A stretch of DNA of 39,718 nt from Phenylobacterium sp. (GCF_030651755.1 NZ_JAUSBZ010000056.1:1-39718); one strand, 5' to 3'; shown: positions 15,355 through 24,196, counted from the first letter of the stretch. Translations and numbers: made by a program. The notes: generated by a model not told the origin, from the sequence alone.

Positions 15355-16923
15355 TCAGATCGCTCGCGCCCGACCTTCCCAGTAGGGCGCGCGGACCTTG
15401 TTGCGCTGGATCTTGCCGGCCTCGCTGCGGGGCAGGCGAGGCACGAAATCGACGCCGCGGGGGATCTTGTACTTGGCCACCGCGGTGCGGGCATAGGCCA
15501 GGATTTCGTCCTTCAACGCCTCGGAGGGAGCGTAGCCAGGGGCGAGTTCGATCACCGCGCGGACCTCTTCGCCATACTCGTCATGGGGCACGCCGACCGT
15601 GCAGGAATCGGCCACGGCAGGATGCTTGATCAGCTCGTTGTCGATCTCCTGGGGATAGATGTTCACCCCGCCGACGATGATCGTCTCGGCGCTGCGGCCG
15701 GTGAGGAAGAGGTAGTCGTCCTCGTCGAAATAGCCGACATCGCCCATGGTGAAATAGCCGTCACGACGGCCGGAGTCGGTCTTGGCGGAGTCCTTGAAGT
15801 ACTCAAAGCCACCCTGGTCGGCCAACCGCATATAGATCGTGCCCGCCTGACCGATGGGCAGCTCGTTCCCGGCCTCGTCCAGGATCTTGGCCGCGTCCGG
15901 ATCAGGGCGTTTGCCCACGGTGCCGGGCTTTTTCAGCCAGTCCTGTGAGGTGACCCAGAAGCCGACGCCGCCCTCGGACCCGGCATAGTATTCGAACAGG
16001 ACCGGCCCCAGCCATTGGATCATGGCCTGCTTGACCTCAGGCGGGCAGGGGGCCGCCCCATGGGATATGCGGCGCAGGGAACTGAGATCATAGCGGCTGC
16101 GCACCTCTGCCGGCAGGCCAAGCAACCGCTGGAACATGATCGGCACGAAGTGGCTGCGGGTGACGCGTCGGGCCTCGATGGTGGCGAGAACCTTCTCGTT
16201 GTCCCAGCGGTCGAGCAGAACAGTCGGGACGCCATTGACCAGGGCCTTGCGCACGTCGCCCGCCATGGGCGAGGCGTGATAGGCCGGACCGGTGCAGAAG
16301 TGGACGTCGTCGTCCTGATAGGCCGGGTCGTAGGTCGGGATCGGGGCGTTGGGCTTGTAGACGCCCTTGGGTCGGCCCGTGGTGCCCGACGAATAGAGCA
16401 TGGTGTGGCCGCGGACGGGGTCGTCGATGTCATCGCCGGAATAGGGGTTGAGGGCGTCCTCATAGTCCAGGAAGCCTGCCAGCGGTCCGCCGATCGCCAC
16501 CTTCAGGGTCAGGCGCGGGCAATCGTCGGCGGCCTGGGCTGCGCCGGTCACCGAGGCGTCGGCGAACAGGGCGCGGGCCTCGCAGTTGTCGATGACATAG
16601 GCGATCTCGTCGGGCGTCAGATGCCAGTTCACCGGCGTCATGCGCAGACCGCAACGCTGTGTGGCGAACAGTACATCGACAAACTCGGCCCGGTTCGGAC
16701 AGAGGAGGGCGACGGAGTCCCCGGGCCTCAGGCCGCTCTCCCGCAGGAGGCGGACGATCCGGTTCGCATGGCCGTTGAGCTGGCCAAAGGTGCGGGTCGG
16801 CCCCGACATCTCGAAGATCGCCGTCTTGTCGGGCTGGCGCGCCGCCCAGAAGGCCGGAGCCATGCCGAGCTCAGCGGCGGCCTTCAGGTCGCCTGCGGAA
16901 TCGTCGTTGAGCCGTCCAGCCAT
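15355..16923 (-). CDS. Acyl-CoA ligase (AMP-forming, ANL superfamily)
   Basis: A 522-residue enzyme activating a carboxylic acid to acyl-AMP and then acyl-CoA. ATP-binding P-loop MLYSSGTTGRPKG (about 172-184), the A5 motif FEYYAGSEGGVGF and the C-terminal hinge FLTGRSAETIIVGGVNIYPQEI are present, with PRSEAGKIQRNKVR containing the catalytic Lys. The style resembles FadD3/bile-acid- or steroid-side-chain-type ligases rather than long-chain FadD, but substrate is not determined. Divergent from a TetR regulator at 17080, whose promoter region carries repeated CACTA-type sequences, so it is probably that regulator's target. Confidence 0.9.
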   Translation of the reverse strand: MAGRLNDDSAGDLKAAAELGMAPAFWAARQPDKTAIFEMSGPTRTFGQLNGHANRIVRLLRESGLRPGDSVALLCPNRAEFVDVLFATQRCGLRMTPVNWHLTPDEIAYVIDNCEARALFADASVTGAAQAADDCPRLTLKVAIGGPLAGFLDYEDALNPYSGDDIDDPVRGHTMLYSSGTTGRPKGVYKPNAPIPTYDPAYQDDDVHFCTGPAYHASPMAGDVRKALVNGVPTVLLDRWDNEKVLATIEARRVTRSHFVPIMFQRLLGLPAEVRSRYDLSSLRRISHGAAPCPPEVKQAMIQWLGPVLFEYYAGSEGGVGFWVTSQDWLKKPGTVGKRPDPDAAKILDEAGNELPIGQAGTIYMRLADQGGFEYFKDSAKTDSGRRDGYFTMGDVGYFDEDDYLFLTGRSAETIIVGGVNIYPQEIDNELIKHPAVADSCTVGVPHDEYGEEVRAVIELAPGYAPSEALKDEILAYARTAVAKYKIPRGVDFVPRLPRSEAGKIQRNKVRAPYWEGRARAI

Positions 16924-16983
16924 GAGGCCTCCCTGCCGGTCGCAACGCTCTCGATGGCGTCTTCGTCAATGTCCGGACTTCGG

Positions 16984-17021
16984 CACTATGGATCACTAAT
17001 GGTGCGAATGTCACTATATGG
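16984..17021. promoter_or_regulatory. Three CACTA..TGG repeats in a divergent promoter region
   Basis: CACTATGG (16984-16991), CACTAATGG (16994-17002) and CACTATATGG (17012-17021) lie between the acyl-CoA ligase and the TetR regulator. Spacing is about one and two helical turns. They may be the operator of the adjacent regulator. Confidence 0.4.
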
Positions 17022-17079
17022 CTCGGGCGTCCGCGCAGTGGAACTTGCGCACCGGCCAGACGCAGCCCACAAATCTCCT

Positions 17080-17694
17080 ATGAGGTCCGTACCGGCGCAG
17101 AGGGGTGGGCGCGCCCGGCTTTCTCCTGAGGTGCGGCGGGGCCAGATTCTCGACGCCGCCGAAGCCTTGCTGATGTCCCATGGTGGGCTGCCCTTGCCGC
17201 TCGATGACCTGGCCCGTTCGGCCCAGGTCAGCAAGGCGCTGATCTATGCCTATTTCCCCACCCAACACGACCTGGCCAACGCGCTGCTGGCCAGGCGCTT
17301 CGCCGCCTTGCTGTCGGCGGGCCTGGAGGATGCGTCGGCCCGACCGGAGCTGTTCGACGCCGCCCAGGCCTGCGCAGAGTTGTATTTCGAGGAGGTGGCC
17401 CAGACTGGCCCCGTGGCGCACATCGTCCTGCGCGACCCCTTTATGGCCGGCCGGATTGATCCCGACATCGCCGCCATCCGCGACCGCATCGCCCGGCGGT
17501 TGGCCCGCGCCGCTCGCCGAGGTCTGCGCCTTTCGCCCAAGGAGGCGGTGGCGGCGCTCAGCCTGATGACGACCATCCCCGAGGAGGCCGGCCGTCTGGT
17601 CCATGCCGGCGATCTGAGTCTGGGCCGCGGGCGCGAGCTCAACAGACGTTTGATCGCCTCCTCCCTGCGGGCGCTGACGCCGGACCAGGCCTAG
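17080..17694 (+). CDS. TetR-family transcriptional regulator
   Basis: A 204-residue regulator. The N-terminal HTH is typical: RRGQILDAAEALLMSHGG, then PLDDLARSAQVSKALIYAYFPTQHDLANALL (about residues 17-67). The C-terminal ligand domain is variable and helical. The start chosen is ATG 17080 (MRSVPAQRGG); an upstream in-frame ATG at 16999 would run through the CACTA repeats, and neither has a strong ribosome site. It is divergent from the acyl-CoA ligase and overlaps the stop of the convergent dual-HTH regulator by 4 bases. Likely represses the acyl-CoA genes and responds to an acyl-CoA or free acid. Confidence 0.87.
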   Translation: MRSVPAQRGGRARLSPEVRRGQILDAAEALLMSHGGLPLPLDDLARSAQVSKALIYAYFPTQHDLANALLARRFAALLSAGLEDASARPELFDAAQACAELYFEEVAQTGPVAHIVLRDPFMAGRIDPDIAAIRDRIARRLARAARRGLRLSPKEAVAALSLMTTIPEEAGRLVHAGDLSLGRGRELNRRLIASSLRALTPDQA

Positions 17695-18560
17695 CCGCGA
17701 TACTCGCGCACAATCTCGCGGTTGCCGCCGGTGACGATGGCCAGGCTCAACCGCTCGGCCATGGAGAGGGGAATTTTCCCCTCGGCCAGAAGTCGGCCGG
17801 CCCGCAGGCAGACCGCGGTCAGCACAACGGTCGCGCCGCGGGCGAGATCGGCCTCGACCCCATAGCGGGTGGTCAGCCGTTCGGTCATGCGCCGGCGGGA
17901 ATAGCCGCTCTGAGCTTCGCGCTCGGCTCGCAAGCCAGCGCGGACCTCCGGGCTGTTGAGCAGCCGCTGGATCAGGGCGCCGCGTTCGGCCACCTGGCGC
18001 AGATAAGCCAAGGTTGAGAGGGTGACGCGGGTCAGATTGTCCTGACCCCGCTCGATCTCGGACTGGCGTTCGTCGTTCATGGCCGCCAGTTCGCGGCGGG
18101 CGAGCGCCACGAGCAGATCGGCCCGCCGGGGAAAGAGGTTGTGCGCCTGGGCTTCGCTCAGACCGGTCTCGCGAGCGACCCGCTTCATGGTCGCCGCATG
18201 CAGGCCCTCTCTGGCGATGATCCCTGCGGCCGCGGCCATCAGTTGCTCATGCCGCGCCTCGGGGGACAGGCGGGTCCGGTCGCGGCGGGTGCGGCCGGCC
18301 CGGACCGAGAGATCAATCACCGTATCCACGCCAGCTGGCGCCGGCGGCAGGGGCGGACGCTCGGCCCGCCGCACATTCCAGTAGCCGCGGCCGGGATAGG
18401 GCACCATCAGGCGGTCGCAGATCTTGGCCAGGCCGCTACGGCTGATGCCCCACTGGACCGCCAGGGTCGAAAGCGGCGTCGTCCACACCTGATCGTACAG
18501 GGCTTCCCGTGTCAGGTTCGGCGCAGGGGGTGTCGTCGACGGGGAATGTGGCGCGGCCAT
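17691..18560 (-). CDS. TetR-like regulator with an extra N-terminal HTH domain
   Basis: A 289-residue protein with two different DNA-binding regions. Residues 16-62 contain LTREALYDQVWTTPLSTLA, QWGISRSGLAKICDRL and VPYPGRGYW, a stand-alone HTH-like module that I have seen at the N-terminus of diverse bacterial proteins; it is not part of normal TetR proteins. Residues 98-150 are a TetR HTH: EARHEQLMAAAAGIIAREG, then MKRVARETGLSEAQAHNLFPRRADLL. The C-terminal ligand domain follows. The ordinary TetR length is about 200, so the first 80 or so residues are an addition. It is the last gene of a minus-strand run after the amidohydrolase and hotdog genes (17-bp gap), and its 3' end overlaps that of the other TetR gene. 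Confidence 0.82.
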   Translation of the reverse strand: MAAPHSPSTTPPAPNLTREALYDQVWTTPLSTLAVQWGISRSGLAKICDRLMVPYPGRGYWNVRRAERPPLPPAPAGVDTVIDLSVRAGRTRRDRTRLSPEARHEQLMAAAAGIIAREGLHAATMKRVARETGLSEAQAHNLFPRRADLLVALARRELAAMNDERQSEIERGQDNLTRVTLSTLAYLRQVAERGALIQRLLNSPEVRAGLRAEREAQSGYSRRRMTERLTTRYGVEADLARGATVVLTAVCLRAGRLLAEGKIPLSMAERLSLAIVTGGNREIVREYRG

Positions 18561-18577
18561 GCCGCAAGGCTACCCCC

Positions 18578-19423
18578 TCAGGCCGGCTTGGCCCAGAGGG
18601 GGGAGGAGGCCTTCATGAAGCGGATCATGAAGGTGACAGTGGCCACGTCCTTGCCGGTCGCTGCGTCAGCAATATCCACGTCGTACCAGGCGTTCTCGGT
18701 CTTGGGGCTTTCGGTGAGTTTCAGCATGGTGGTCCGCCCGACATAGTCGCGGTCGGCCTTCAGGGGGCCGTCGCTGATGCGGATCTCCAAGGCGCCAAAA
18801 AGACCCACGGACTGGTTCACCTTGGCCAGTACTGTGGGGCGGCTGATATGGGCCAGCCGCACGAGGTGAGAGGGGGGGAGGACCCCCTCGTCGTAAAGGG
18901 GTAGGCGCTCGGTGATGCGGCCCAGCGCCTTCTCCAGCGCCTCGCGTTCGATGCGCATGGGAATGCCGGTATTGACGTCGCCGACCTTGTATCCCGCCAG
19001 GATGCGAAGCGCCCCAGGGGAGGCCAGGGCCTGCGTGGCCATGCGGCCGGCCATCTCGGACGCCGCGTCGCGGGGCTGGCCGCTCGCCGTGCCGACGCAG
19101 ACCTGATCGCCTTCGCGGTTGAACATGGTCAGGCGGGACCGCGGGCTGGCGGTCTCGACCACCGCCTTGACCTCCTCGCGGTCGACGGTCGCCTGGGTGA
19201 AATGCAGCGACATGTTCCCGCGGGCGAACCAGTCGGCCCCATAGGTCTCCACCAACATGGGAGCGAACTGGTCCATGTGGACTGAGCCCGGCACCGTACC
19301 GCCCTTGAAGCCCAGCTTGGCGGCCACCTCATCATTGTGGATCGAACCTGGAGCCTGCTGGAAGCCGTTGTGGGGGCTGCGGAACTCGCCCTCGATGATC
19401 CGCCCCTGGATGGTTTCGGCCAT
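18578..19423 (-). CDS. MaoC-like/hotdog-fold protein of unknown substrate
   Basis: About 281 residues. The N-terminal half shows a MaoC/hotdog-type core, SIHNDEVAAKLGFKGGTVPG followed by SLHFTQATVDREEVKAVVE, and the C-terminal half has a second beta-rich domain (YDVDIADAATGKDVATVTFMIR). This double-hotdog layout is seen in enoyl-CoA hydratase or dehydratase and thioesterase relatives; the classical MaoC Asp/His dyad is not clearly in place, with HND the only candidate. The ATG at 19423 follows AAGGAG with 6-base spacing, better than the GTG at 19426. Lies between an amidohydrolase and the dual-HTH regulator on the same strand. Confidence 0.7.
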   Translation of the reverse strand: MAETIQGRIIEGEFRSPHNGFQQAPGSIHNDEVAAKLGFKGGTVPGSVHMDQFAPMLVETYGADWFARGNMSLHFTQATVDREEVKAVVETASPRSRLTMFNREGDQVCVGTASGQPRDAASEMAGRMATQALASPGALRILAGYKVGDVNTGIPMRIEREALEKALGRITERLPLYDEGVLPPSHLVRLAHISRPTVLAKVNQSVGLFGALEIRISDGPLKADRDYVGRTTMLKLTESPKTENAWYDVDIADAATGKDVATVTFMIRFMKASSPLWAKPA

Positions 19424-19446
19424 CACGCTCTCCTTGTTCCTGACGC

Positions 19447-20586
19447 TCAGAACGCGCCCATCATCTCTTCGAAATTGCGGCTGTAGAACCGCTCGCGCTG
19501 CTCCTCGGTGATGTCGGCGAAGGTGCGCTCGAATCGGCCGATCGGGTCGGTGGTGCCCTCGGGGTGCGGATAGTCGCTGGAAAACAGGAAGAGGTCGGCG
19601 CCCGCGTCGGCGATCAGGTGGCCCACATCCTCGCCGGGGAAGGGGGTGAACTTGATGTGCTTGCGCATGTAGTCCGACGGCTTCATGGCCAGGGCCTTGA
19701 GCTGCGGATCGGTCTTGGAGAAGCTGCGATAGCCGAGGTCGATCTGGCGCAGGAAGCCTGGAACCCAGGCGGCGCCGAACTCGATCACCCCGCCCCGCAG
19801 GTCAGGGACCCGGTCGAACAGCCCGTCATAGACCAGGGCCGCCAGGAACATCTGGGCTGAGAAGGGCAGGACGATGAAGTCCTGGAAGCGCAGGTTCTCA
19901 CCGCCCCCGTGCAGGTCCGGCGAGCGGGGCTTGCCATTGTTGTTGTACTGCTTCGGCAGCACCCGCGAGCCCTGGCCGATATGCAGCATGAAGGGGATGC
20001 GCTTTTCCGCCAGCAACGACCAGAAGGGGTCGAGGTCCGGATGGCCCGGCGAGCGATCGCCGGCCGGCGTCGAGGGGACCCAGAAGGCCCCGCAGCCAAG
20101 TTCGATGGCCTCCTGGGCGATCTCCACCGCGCGTGCCGGGTCGTCCAGCGGCACGAAGCCGACGCCGATCAGGCGCGGGTCGGCGCAGAAGGCGGCCATG
20201 GCCCTGTTGTGCGCCCGGGCGCCAGCGAAGCGCACCTCGGGGTCCTCGGCGCCGCGGAAATGGGCCAGGGATGAGGTGGCGAAGACCAACTGGCGAGAGA
20301 AGCCCAGTTCGTCGAGGGCGCGTTTGCGCTCCTCAGGGTCGAAGGCGCCATAGGCGATCCAGCCCTTGGGTCCGTCCACCAGCTTCTCGGCCGCCAGCTG
20401 GGCGGCTGCGGAATCATTGGCGCGGGCGCGGGCGGCCGCCACCTGAGTCTCGACCCGCTCGGCCGATTTGCGGGCCTTCAGATGATCTAGGAGGGCGCCT
20501 TGCGCATGGGGGACCAGCCAGTCGCCCGGCTCCATCACATGGCTGTCGGCGTCATGAAAGACGCGGCCGCTGGCATAGGGGGCCAT
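19447..20586 (-). CDS. Amidohydrolase-family metal-dependent hydrolase
   Basis: A 379-residue TIM-barrel protein of the amidohydrolase-2 group (ACMSD/o-pyrocatechuate decarboxylase-like). Start region FHDADSHVMEP carries the D-x-H metal site, ending strand 1; FMLHIGQGSR supplies the middle-barrel His, and FLFSSDYPHPEG the late catalytic Asp in the SDYPHxEG motif typical of this group. Members are hydrolases or decarboxylases of cyclic or aromatic acids. ATG 20586 follows GAGAGGAAACCCC. It heads the run amidohydrolase-hotdog-regulator and is divergent from an acyl-CoA dehydrogenase, which fits a catabolic cluster for a cyclic or branched carboxylic acid. Confidence 0.85.
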   Translation of the reverse strand: MAPYASGRVFHDADSHVMEPGDWLVPHAQGALLDHLKARKSAERVETQVAAARARANDSAAAQLAAEKLVDGPKGWIAYGAFDPEERKRALDELGFSRQLVFATSSLAHFRGAEDPEVRFAGARAHNRAMAAFCADPRLIGVGFVPLDDPARAVEIAQEAIELGCGAFWVPSTPAGDRSPGHPDLDPFWSLLAEKRIPFMLHIGQGSRVLPKQYNNNGKPRSPDLHGGGENLRFQDFIVLPFSAQMFLAALVYDGLFDRVPDLRGGVIEFGAAWVPGFLRQIDLGYRSFSKTDPQLKALAMKPSDYMRKHIKFTPFPGEDVGHLIADAGADLFLFSSDYPHPEGTTDPIGRFERTFADITEEQRERFYSRNFEEMMGAF

Positions 20587-20611
20587 GGGGTTTCCTCTCA
20601 ACGTGTTCTTT

Positions 20612-20721
20612 TTGACGATGACACCAATACATAAGATGAGTGGGATCGCAACCGGCGGTCCTGCGTCCCTCGCCCATTGAGCAGATGACCTTATGTTGAC
20701 GGTCGCACCAATAAAATCTAC
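20612..20721. promoter_or_regulatory. Paired 26-bp direct repeats in a divergent promoter region
   Basis: Two related copies lie at 20612-20637 and 20696-20721, each with TTGACG at the left, CACCAATA in the middle and an A/T-rich right end. ACATAAG (20629-20635) and CTTATGT (20690-20696) are also inverted to each other. They sit in the gap between the amidohydrolase operon and the acyl-CoA dehydrogenase. Repeated half-sites 84 bp apart suggest binding of a regulator to both promoters, with DNA looping possible. Confidence 0.5.
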
Positions 20722-20732
20722 CCACTAGGTCC

Positions 20733-21923
20733 ATGACCGAGCTCGACGATCTTCGCGAGGCCGCCCGCGCCTGGGTGGCGGAGAACTTTCCCAGGGACCT
20801 CGCTGGCCGCGCGCCGGTCATGGGGCAGGCGGGGGCGGGGGACCCCGAGGCGCTTGAAATCTGGAAGACCCGCCTGTGCGCCAAGGGCTGGGGCGTGCCC
20901 ACCTGGCCAGCGGAATATGGCGGCGGCGGTCTGTCGCCGGCTGGCGCGCGCGTGGTCCGCGAGGAGATTCGCAAGGCGGGCGGCTGGAACCCGATCGGCT
21001 GGAGCATGGGGGTGCGCATGTTTGGCCCCACCCTGCTGGAATACGGAACCGAGGCGCAGAAGCAGCGGCACATTCCCCCCATCGCCCGGGGCGAGACCCG
21101 CTGGTGCCAAGGCTATTCGGAGCCGGGCGCCGGCTCTGACCTGGCGGCCCTGCAGACGAAGGCGCAGGACGCTGGCGACCATTTCCTCGTCAATGGCCAG
21201 AAAATCTGGACCTCGGGCGCCCAATACGCCGACTGGTGTTTCTGTCTGGTGCGCACCGACACGGCGAAGAAGCACGAGGGCATCAGCTTCCTGATGATCG
21301 ACATGGCCTCGCCCGGTATCGAGGTGCGGCCGATCCGGCTGATCTCGGGCTCGTCGCCCTTCTGCGAGACCTTCTTCACCGATGTGCGCGTGCCCAAGGA
21401 AAACCTGCTGGGCCCCCTCAACGGCGGCTGGACCGTCGGCAAGCGCCTCTTGCAGTACGAACGCCAGCGGAGTGAGGACGCGCCGGCCCGCCCCGGGGAG
21501 GGCCGGGCGATCAATGAGGTGGCGGTCGAACATCTCGGCCGCGACGCGGCCGGCCGCTTGACGGACTCCGATCTGCGCCGCCGGCTGACCGAACACCTGA
21601 TGGACCGCAGGCTGCTGAAGCTGACCATGGACCGCGCCGCAGCGGAGGCGAAGGGCGCAGGTCCCAGCGCGGCGACCTCGATCCTGAAGAATGTCTCCTC
21701 GGTGGTGAACCAGACCCGGGCCGAACTGCTGCTGGAAATCTATGGGCTCGGGGGGCTCGGCTGGGAAGGCGAGGGCTTCGATCCCGACGCCCTGGCCAAC
21801 ACCCGCGAATGGCTCTCGGGCAAGGCCTCGACCATCTATGCCGGCTCCTACGAGATCCAGAACAACATCATATCCAAGCGCATCCTGGGCCTGCCCGATC
21901 CCGCGACCCTGGCGGCGGAATAG
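20733..21923 (+). CDS. Acyl-CoA dehydrogenase
   Basis: A 396-residue flavoenzyme that oxidises acyl-CoA to trans-2-enoyl-CoA with electron-transfer flavoprotein as acceptor. The family signatures are clear: WCQGYSEPGAGSDLAALQTKA (about 123-143) for FAD and substrate binding, GQKIWTSGA, and C-terminal YAGSYEIQNNIISKRILGLP. It belongs to the FadE-type group found in steroid and branched-chain acid catabolism. The ribosome site before ATG 20733 is weak. Divergent from the amidohydrolase run, with which it shares the paired repeats. Confidence 0.92.
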   Translation: MTELDDLREAARAWVAENFPRDLAGRAPVMGQAGAGDPEALEIWKTRLCAKGWGVPTWPAEYGGGGLSPAGARVVREEIRKAGGWNPIGWSMGVRMFGPTLLEYGTEAQKQRHIPPIARGETRWCQGYSEPGAGSDLAALQTKAQDAGDHFLVNGQKIWTSGAQYADWCFCLVRTDTAKKHEGISFLMIDMASPGIEVRPIRLISGSSPFCETFFTDVRVPKENLLGPLNGGWTVGKRLLQYERQRSEDAPARPGEGRAINEVAVEHLGRDAAGRLTDSDLRRRLTEHLMDRRLLKLTMDRAAAEAKGAGPSAATSILKNVSSVVNQTRAELLLEIYGLGGLGWEGEGFDPDALANTREWLSGKASTIYAGSYEIQNNIISKRILGLPDPATLAAE

Positions 21924-21950
21924 ACGTCCGCCGTCCAGGGCGCCGTCGCC

Positions 21951-23342
21951 TCAGCCCGGCGAGATCATCTTCTCCGGGCGCACGACTTCGTCGAACTCCT
22001 CATTGGTGACATAGCCCCCGCCGACAGCCTCTTCGCGCAGGGTGGTGCCGTTCTTGTGCGCGGTCTTGGCGATCTTGGCGGCGTTGTCGTAGCCGATCTT
22101 GGGCGCCAGCGCGGTGACCAGCATCAGGGAGCGCTCCAGGGCGGCCTTGATATTGTCCTCGCGGGCCTCGATCCCCACCACGCAGTTGTCGGTGAAAGAG
22201 ATGGCCGCATCACTCAGCAGCTTGCACGACTGCAGGAAGTTGTAGGCCATCACCGGATTGAACACGTTCAGCTCGAAGTGGCCCGAGGCGCCGGCGAAGG
22301 TCATGGTCGTCTGGTTCCCGAACACCTGGGCGCAGACCATGGTCAGGGCCTCGCACTGGGTGGGATTGACCTTGCCCGGCATGATCGAGGAGCCCGGTTC
22401 GTTCTCCGGGAGGGACAGCTCGCCCAGGCCCGAGCGGGGGCCAGATCCCAGGAAGCGGATGTCGTTGGCGATCTTGAACAGGGAGCCTGCGACGGTGTTG
22501 ATCGCCCCGTGGCTGTAGACCATGGCGTCGTGGGCGGCCAAGGCCTCGAACTTGTTGGGCGCGGTGATGAAGGGCAGGCCGGTGATGGCGGCGATCTTCT
22601 GCGCCACCTTTTCGGCGAAGCCGATGGGCGCGTTCAGGCCGGTGCCGACGGCGGTGCCCCCCTGGGCCAGCTCATAGAGGCCATAGAGGCTTTCCTTCAG
22701 CCGGCGAACGCCGCCGGAGACCTGGTGGGCGTAGCCGGAGAACTCCTGGCCCAGCGTCAGGGGCGTGGCGTCCTGGGTGTGGGTGCGGCCGATCTTGATG
22801 ATGTGGTTGAAGGCCTCGGTCTTGGCCTTCAGGGCGGCGTGCAGGTGCTCCAGCGCCGGCATCAGTTCGCGGGCCACCTGCTCGGCGCAGGCGATGTGCA
22901 TGGCCGTGGGATAGGTGTCGTTGGACGACTGGCTCATGTTCACGTGGTCGTTGGGGTGGACCGGCGACTTGGAGCCCATCACCCCGCCCAGGATCTCGAT
23001 GGCGCGGTTCGAGATCACCTCATTGGCGTTCATGTTGGACTGGGTGCCTGAGCCGGTCTGCCAGACCACCAGGGGGAAGTGATCGTCGAGCTTGCCGTCG
23101 ATGACCTCCTGGGCGGCCTGGATGATGGCCGCGCCGATCTTCGGGTCCAGCCGGCCCAGCTCCATATTGGCCTCGGCCGCGGCCCGCTTGACCACGCCCA
23201 GGGCACGGATCATCGGCTGGGGCTGCTTTTCCCAGCCGATCTTGAAATTGCCGATGCTGCGCTGGGACTGGGCGCCCCAGTAGCGGTCGACCGCAACCTC
23301 GATGGGGCCGAAGGTGTCGGTTTCGGTGCGGGTCGCGGTCAT
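21951..23342 (-). CDS. fumC: Class II fumarate hydratase
   Basis: A 463-residue cytosolic TCA-cycle enzyme interconverting fumarate and L-malate. The fumarase/aspartase superfamily motifs are all present: [48 protein letters not shown] (catalytic His) and the signature [17 protein letters not shown] (catalytic Ser loop). Length equals that of E. coli FumC, a class II iron-independent form. ATG 23342 has GGAG 9 bases ahead. Convergent with the acyl-CoA dehydrogenase (27-bp gap), divergent from the RusA-like gene. Confidence 0.97.
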   Translation of the reverse strand: MTATRTETDTFGPIEVAVDRYWGAQSQRSIGNFKIGWEKQPQPMIRALGVVKRAAAEANMELGRLDPKIGAAIIQAAQEVIDGKLDDHFPLVVWQTGSGTQSNMNANEVISNRAIEILGGVMGSKSPVHPNDHVNMSQSSNDTYPTAMHIACAEQVARELMPALEHLHAALKAKTEAFNHIIKIGRTHTQDATPLTLGQEFSGYAHQVSGGVRRLKESLYGLYELAQGGTAVGTGLNAPIGFAEKVAQKIAAITGLPFITAPNKFEALAAHDAMVYSHGAINTVAGSLFKIANDIRFLGSGPRSGLGELSLPENEPGSSIMPGKVNPTQCEALTMVCAQVFGNQTTMTFAGASGHFELNVFNPVMAYNFLQSCKLLSDAAISFTDNCVVGIEAREDNIKAALERSLMLVTALAPKIGYDNAAKIAKTAHKNGTTLREEAVGGGYVTNEEFDEVVRPEKMISPG

Positions 23343-23425
23343 CGCAGGGATCTCCAGCCAGAATTGTCGCGTCGGTTTAGCGAGGCCAGGCGAGACTGCA
23401 AAGCGTCTGCGGGCTAGAGAGGGCC

Positions 23426-23845
23426 ATGAACGACGGCTGGACCCACCATGGCAAGGTGCGCGCCCGGGAGGGCGAGGGCGATCTGGAGGTCGTGGTCGAT
23501 GGCCTGACCACCCAGGCCAAGTACTACAAGCCCCTGATCTACGAGTTCTTCCGCAAGGCCTGGCGGGGCGGCCGGCCGGCCTGGGGGGACTACGCCGTGG
23601 AGATCGCCATGGAGTATGTGGGGGACCCGCCGTGGCTGGATCACGACACTCTGGCCAAGGCGAGCCACGACGCCATCAAGGGCTACGCCTTCCACGACGA
23701 CGCCCAGGTGGCCCGCCTGCTGGTGGAGCGTCGGGCGGGCGAGCGGGAGCGGTTCATCGTGCGCGTGCGCCGCATGGCCGACGGCGGCGTGCAGCCCGGC
23801 GCCGGCCTCTCAGGCGGTCCGGGCCGGCCGTTCCAGGGCCAGTAA
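23426..23845 (+). CDS. RusA-like Holliday-junction resolvase
   Basis: A 139-residue protein. The stretch [18 protein letters not shown] followed by [15 protein letters not shown] (about 70-103) matches the E. coli RusA core DLDNLQKAAFDAL...LDDAQV; the two Asp of LDHD, the Lys of AKA and the Asp of HDD correspond to the catalytic D70, D72, K76 and D91. Asn in DNL is Thr here. Predicted to cleave four-way junctions as a dimer. RusA genes usually sit in prophages; this one stands with housekeeping genes and has normal composition. The last 36 bases overlap the 3' end of the membrane-protein gene on the other strand. The C-terminus is Gly/Pro-rich. Confidence 0.78.
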   Translation: MNDGWTHHGKVRAREGEGDLEVVVDGLTTQAKYYKPLIYEFFRKAWRGGRPAWGDYAVEIAMEYVGDPPWLDHDTLAKASHDAIKGYAFHDDAQVARLLVERRAGERERFIVRVRRMADGGVQPGAGLSGGPGRPFQGQ

Positions 23846-24196
23846 GGCCAAGACCCCGTAGGCGACCACCACGAAGGCGCCGTAGCGGCCGAGGCTCTCG
23901 GGTGGCAGTTCGGGCATCAGAGTGTCGAACAGGGCCAGGACCAGGATCGAGCCGGCCAGCCCCGGGACCCCGAAGGCCAGGGCCGCAGGGGCTCGCCACC
24001 GCTGCGGCAGACGCCGCAGTCGCGCCGTCAGATGAAAGAAGAAGGCGATGGCGCTGGCCACCAGGGCCGCGTTCAGAGTGTAGAACCAGAAGGCCTGTTC
24101 GATCAGACCGCCCGCAAAGGCGGCGTAGAACAGGGTGGCGGCCAACCAGACGACGGCGCCGGCGACCGCAAACCAGAAACTGTCCTCTTTCGACAC
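23810..24196 (-). CDS. Small four-helix membrane protein of unknown function
   Basis: About 129 residues with four predicted transmembrane segments: FAVAGAVVWLAATLFYAAF, FYTLNAALVASAIAFFFHL, ALAFGVPGLAGSILVLALF and [17 protein letters not shown]. It begins at GTG 24196 because GGGAGG lies 6-7 bases ahead; an ATG at 24274 would add 26 residues lacking membrane character. It has some likeness to DUF5367-type proteins but I am not sure. Its end overlaps that of the RusA-like gene by 36 bases, tail to tail. Confidence 0.65.
   Translation of the reverse strand: MSKEDSFWFAVAGAVVWLAATLFYAAFAGGLIEQAFWFYTLNAALVASAIAFFFHLTARLRRLPQRWRAPAALAFGVPGLAGSILVLALFDTLMPELPPESLGRYGAFVVVAYGVLALLALERPARTA

Noticed and set aside
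16015..17079. Upstream extension of the TetR gene giving a 559-residue protein
   Set aside because: The extension is the antisense of the acyl-CoA ligase and has no domain features; TetR starts about residue 355 of that frame.
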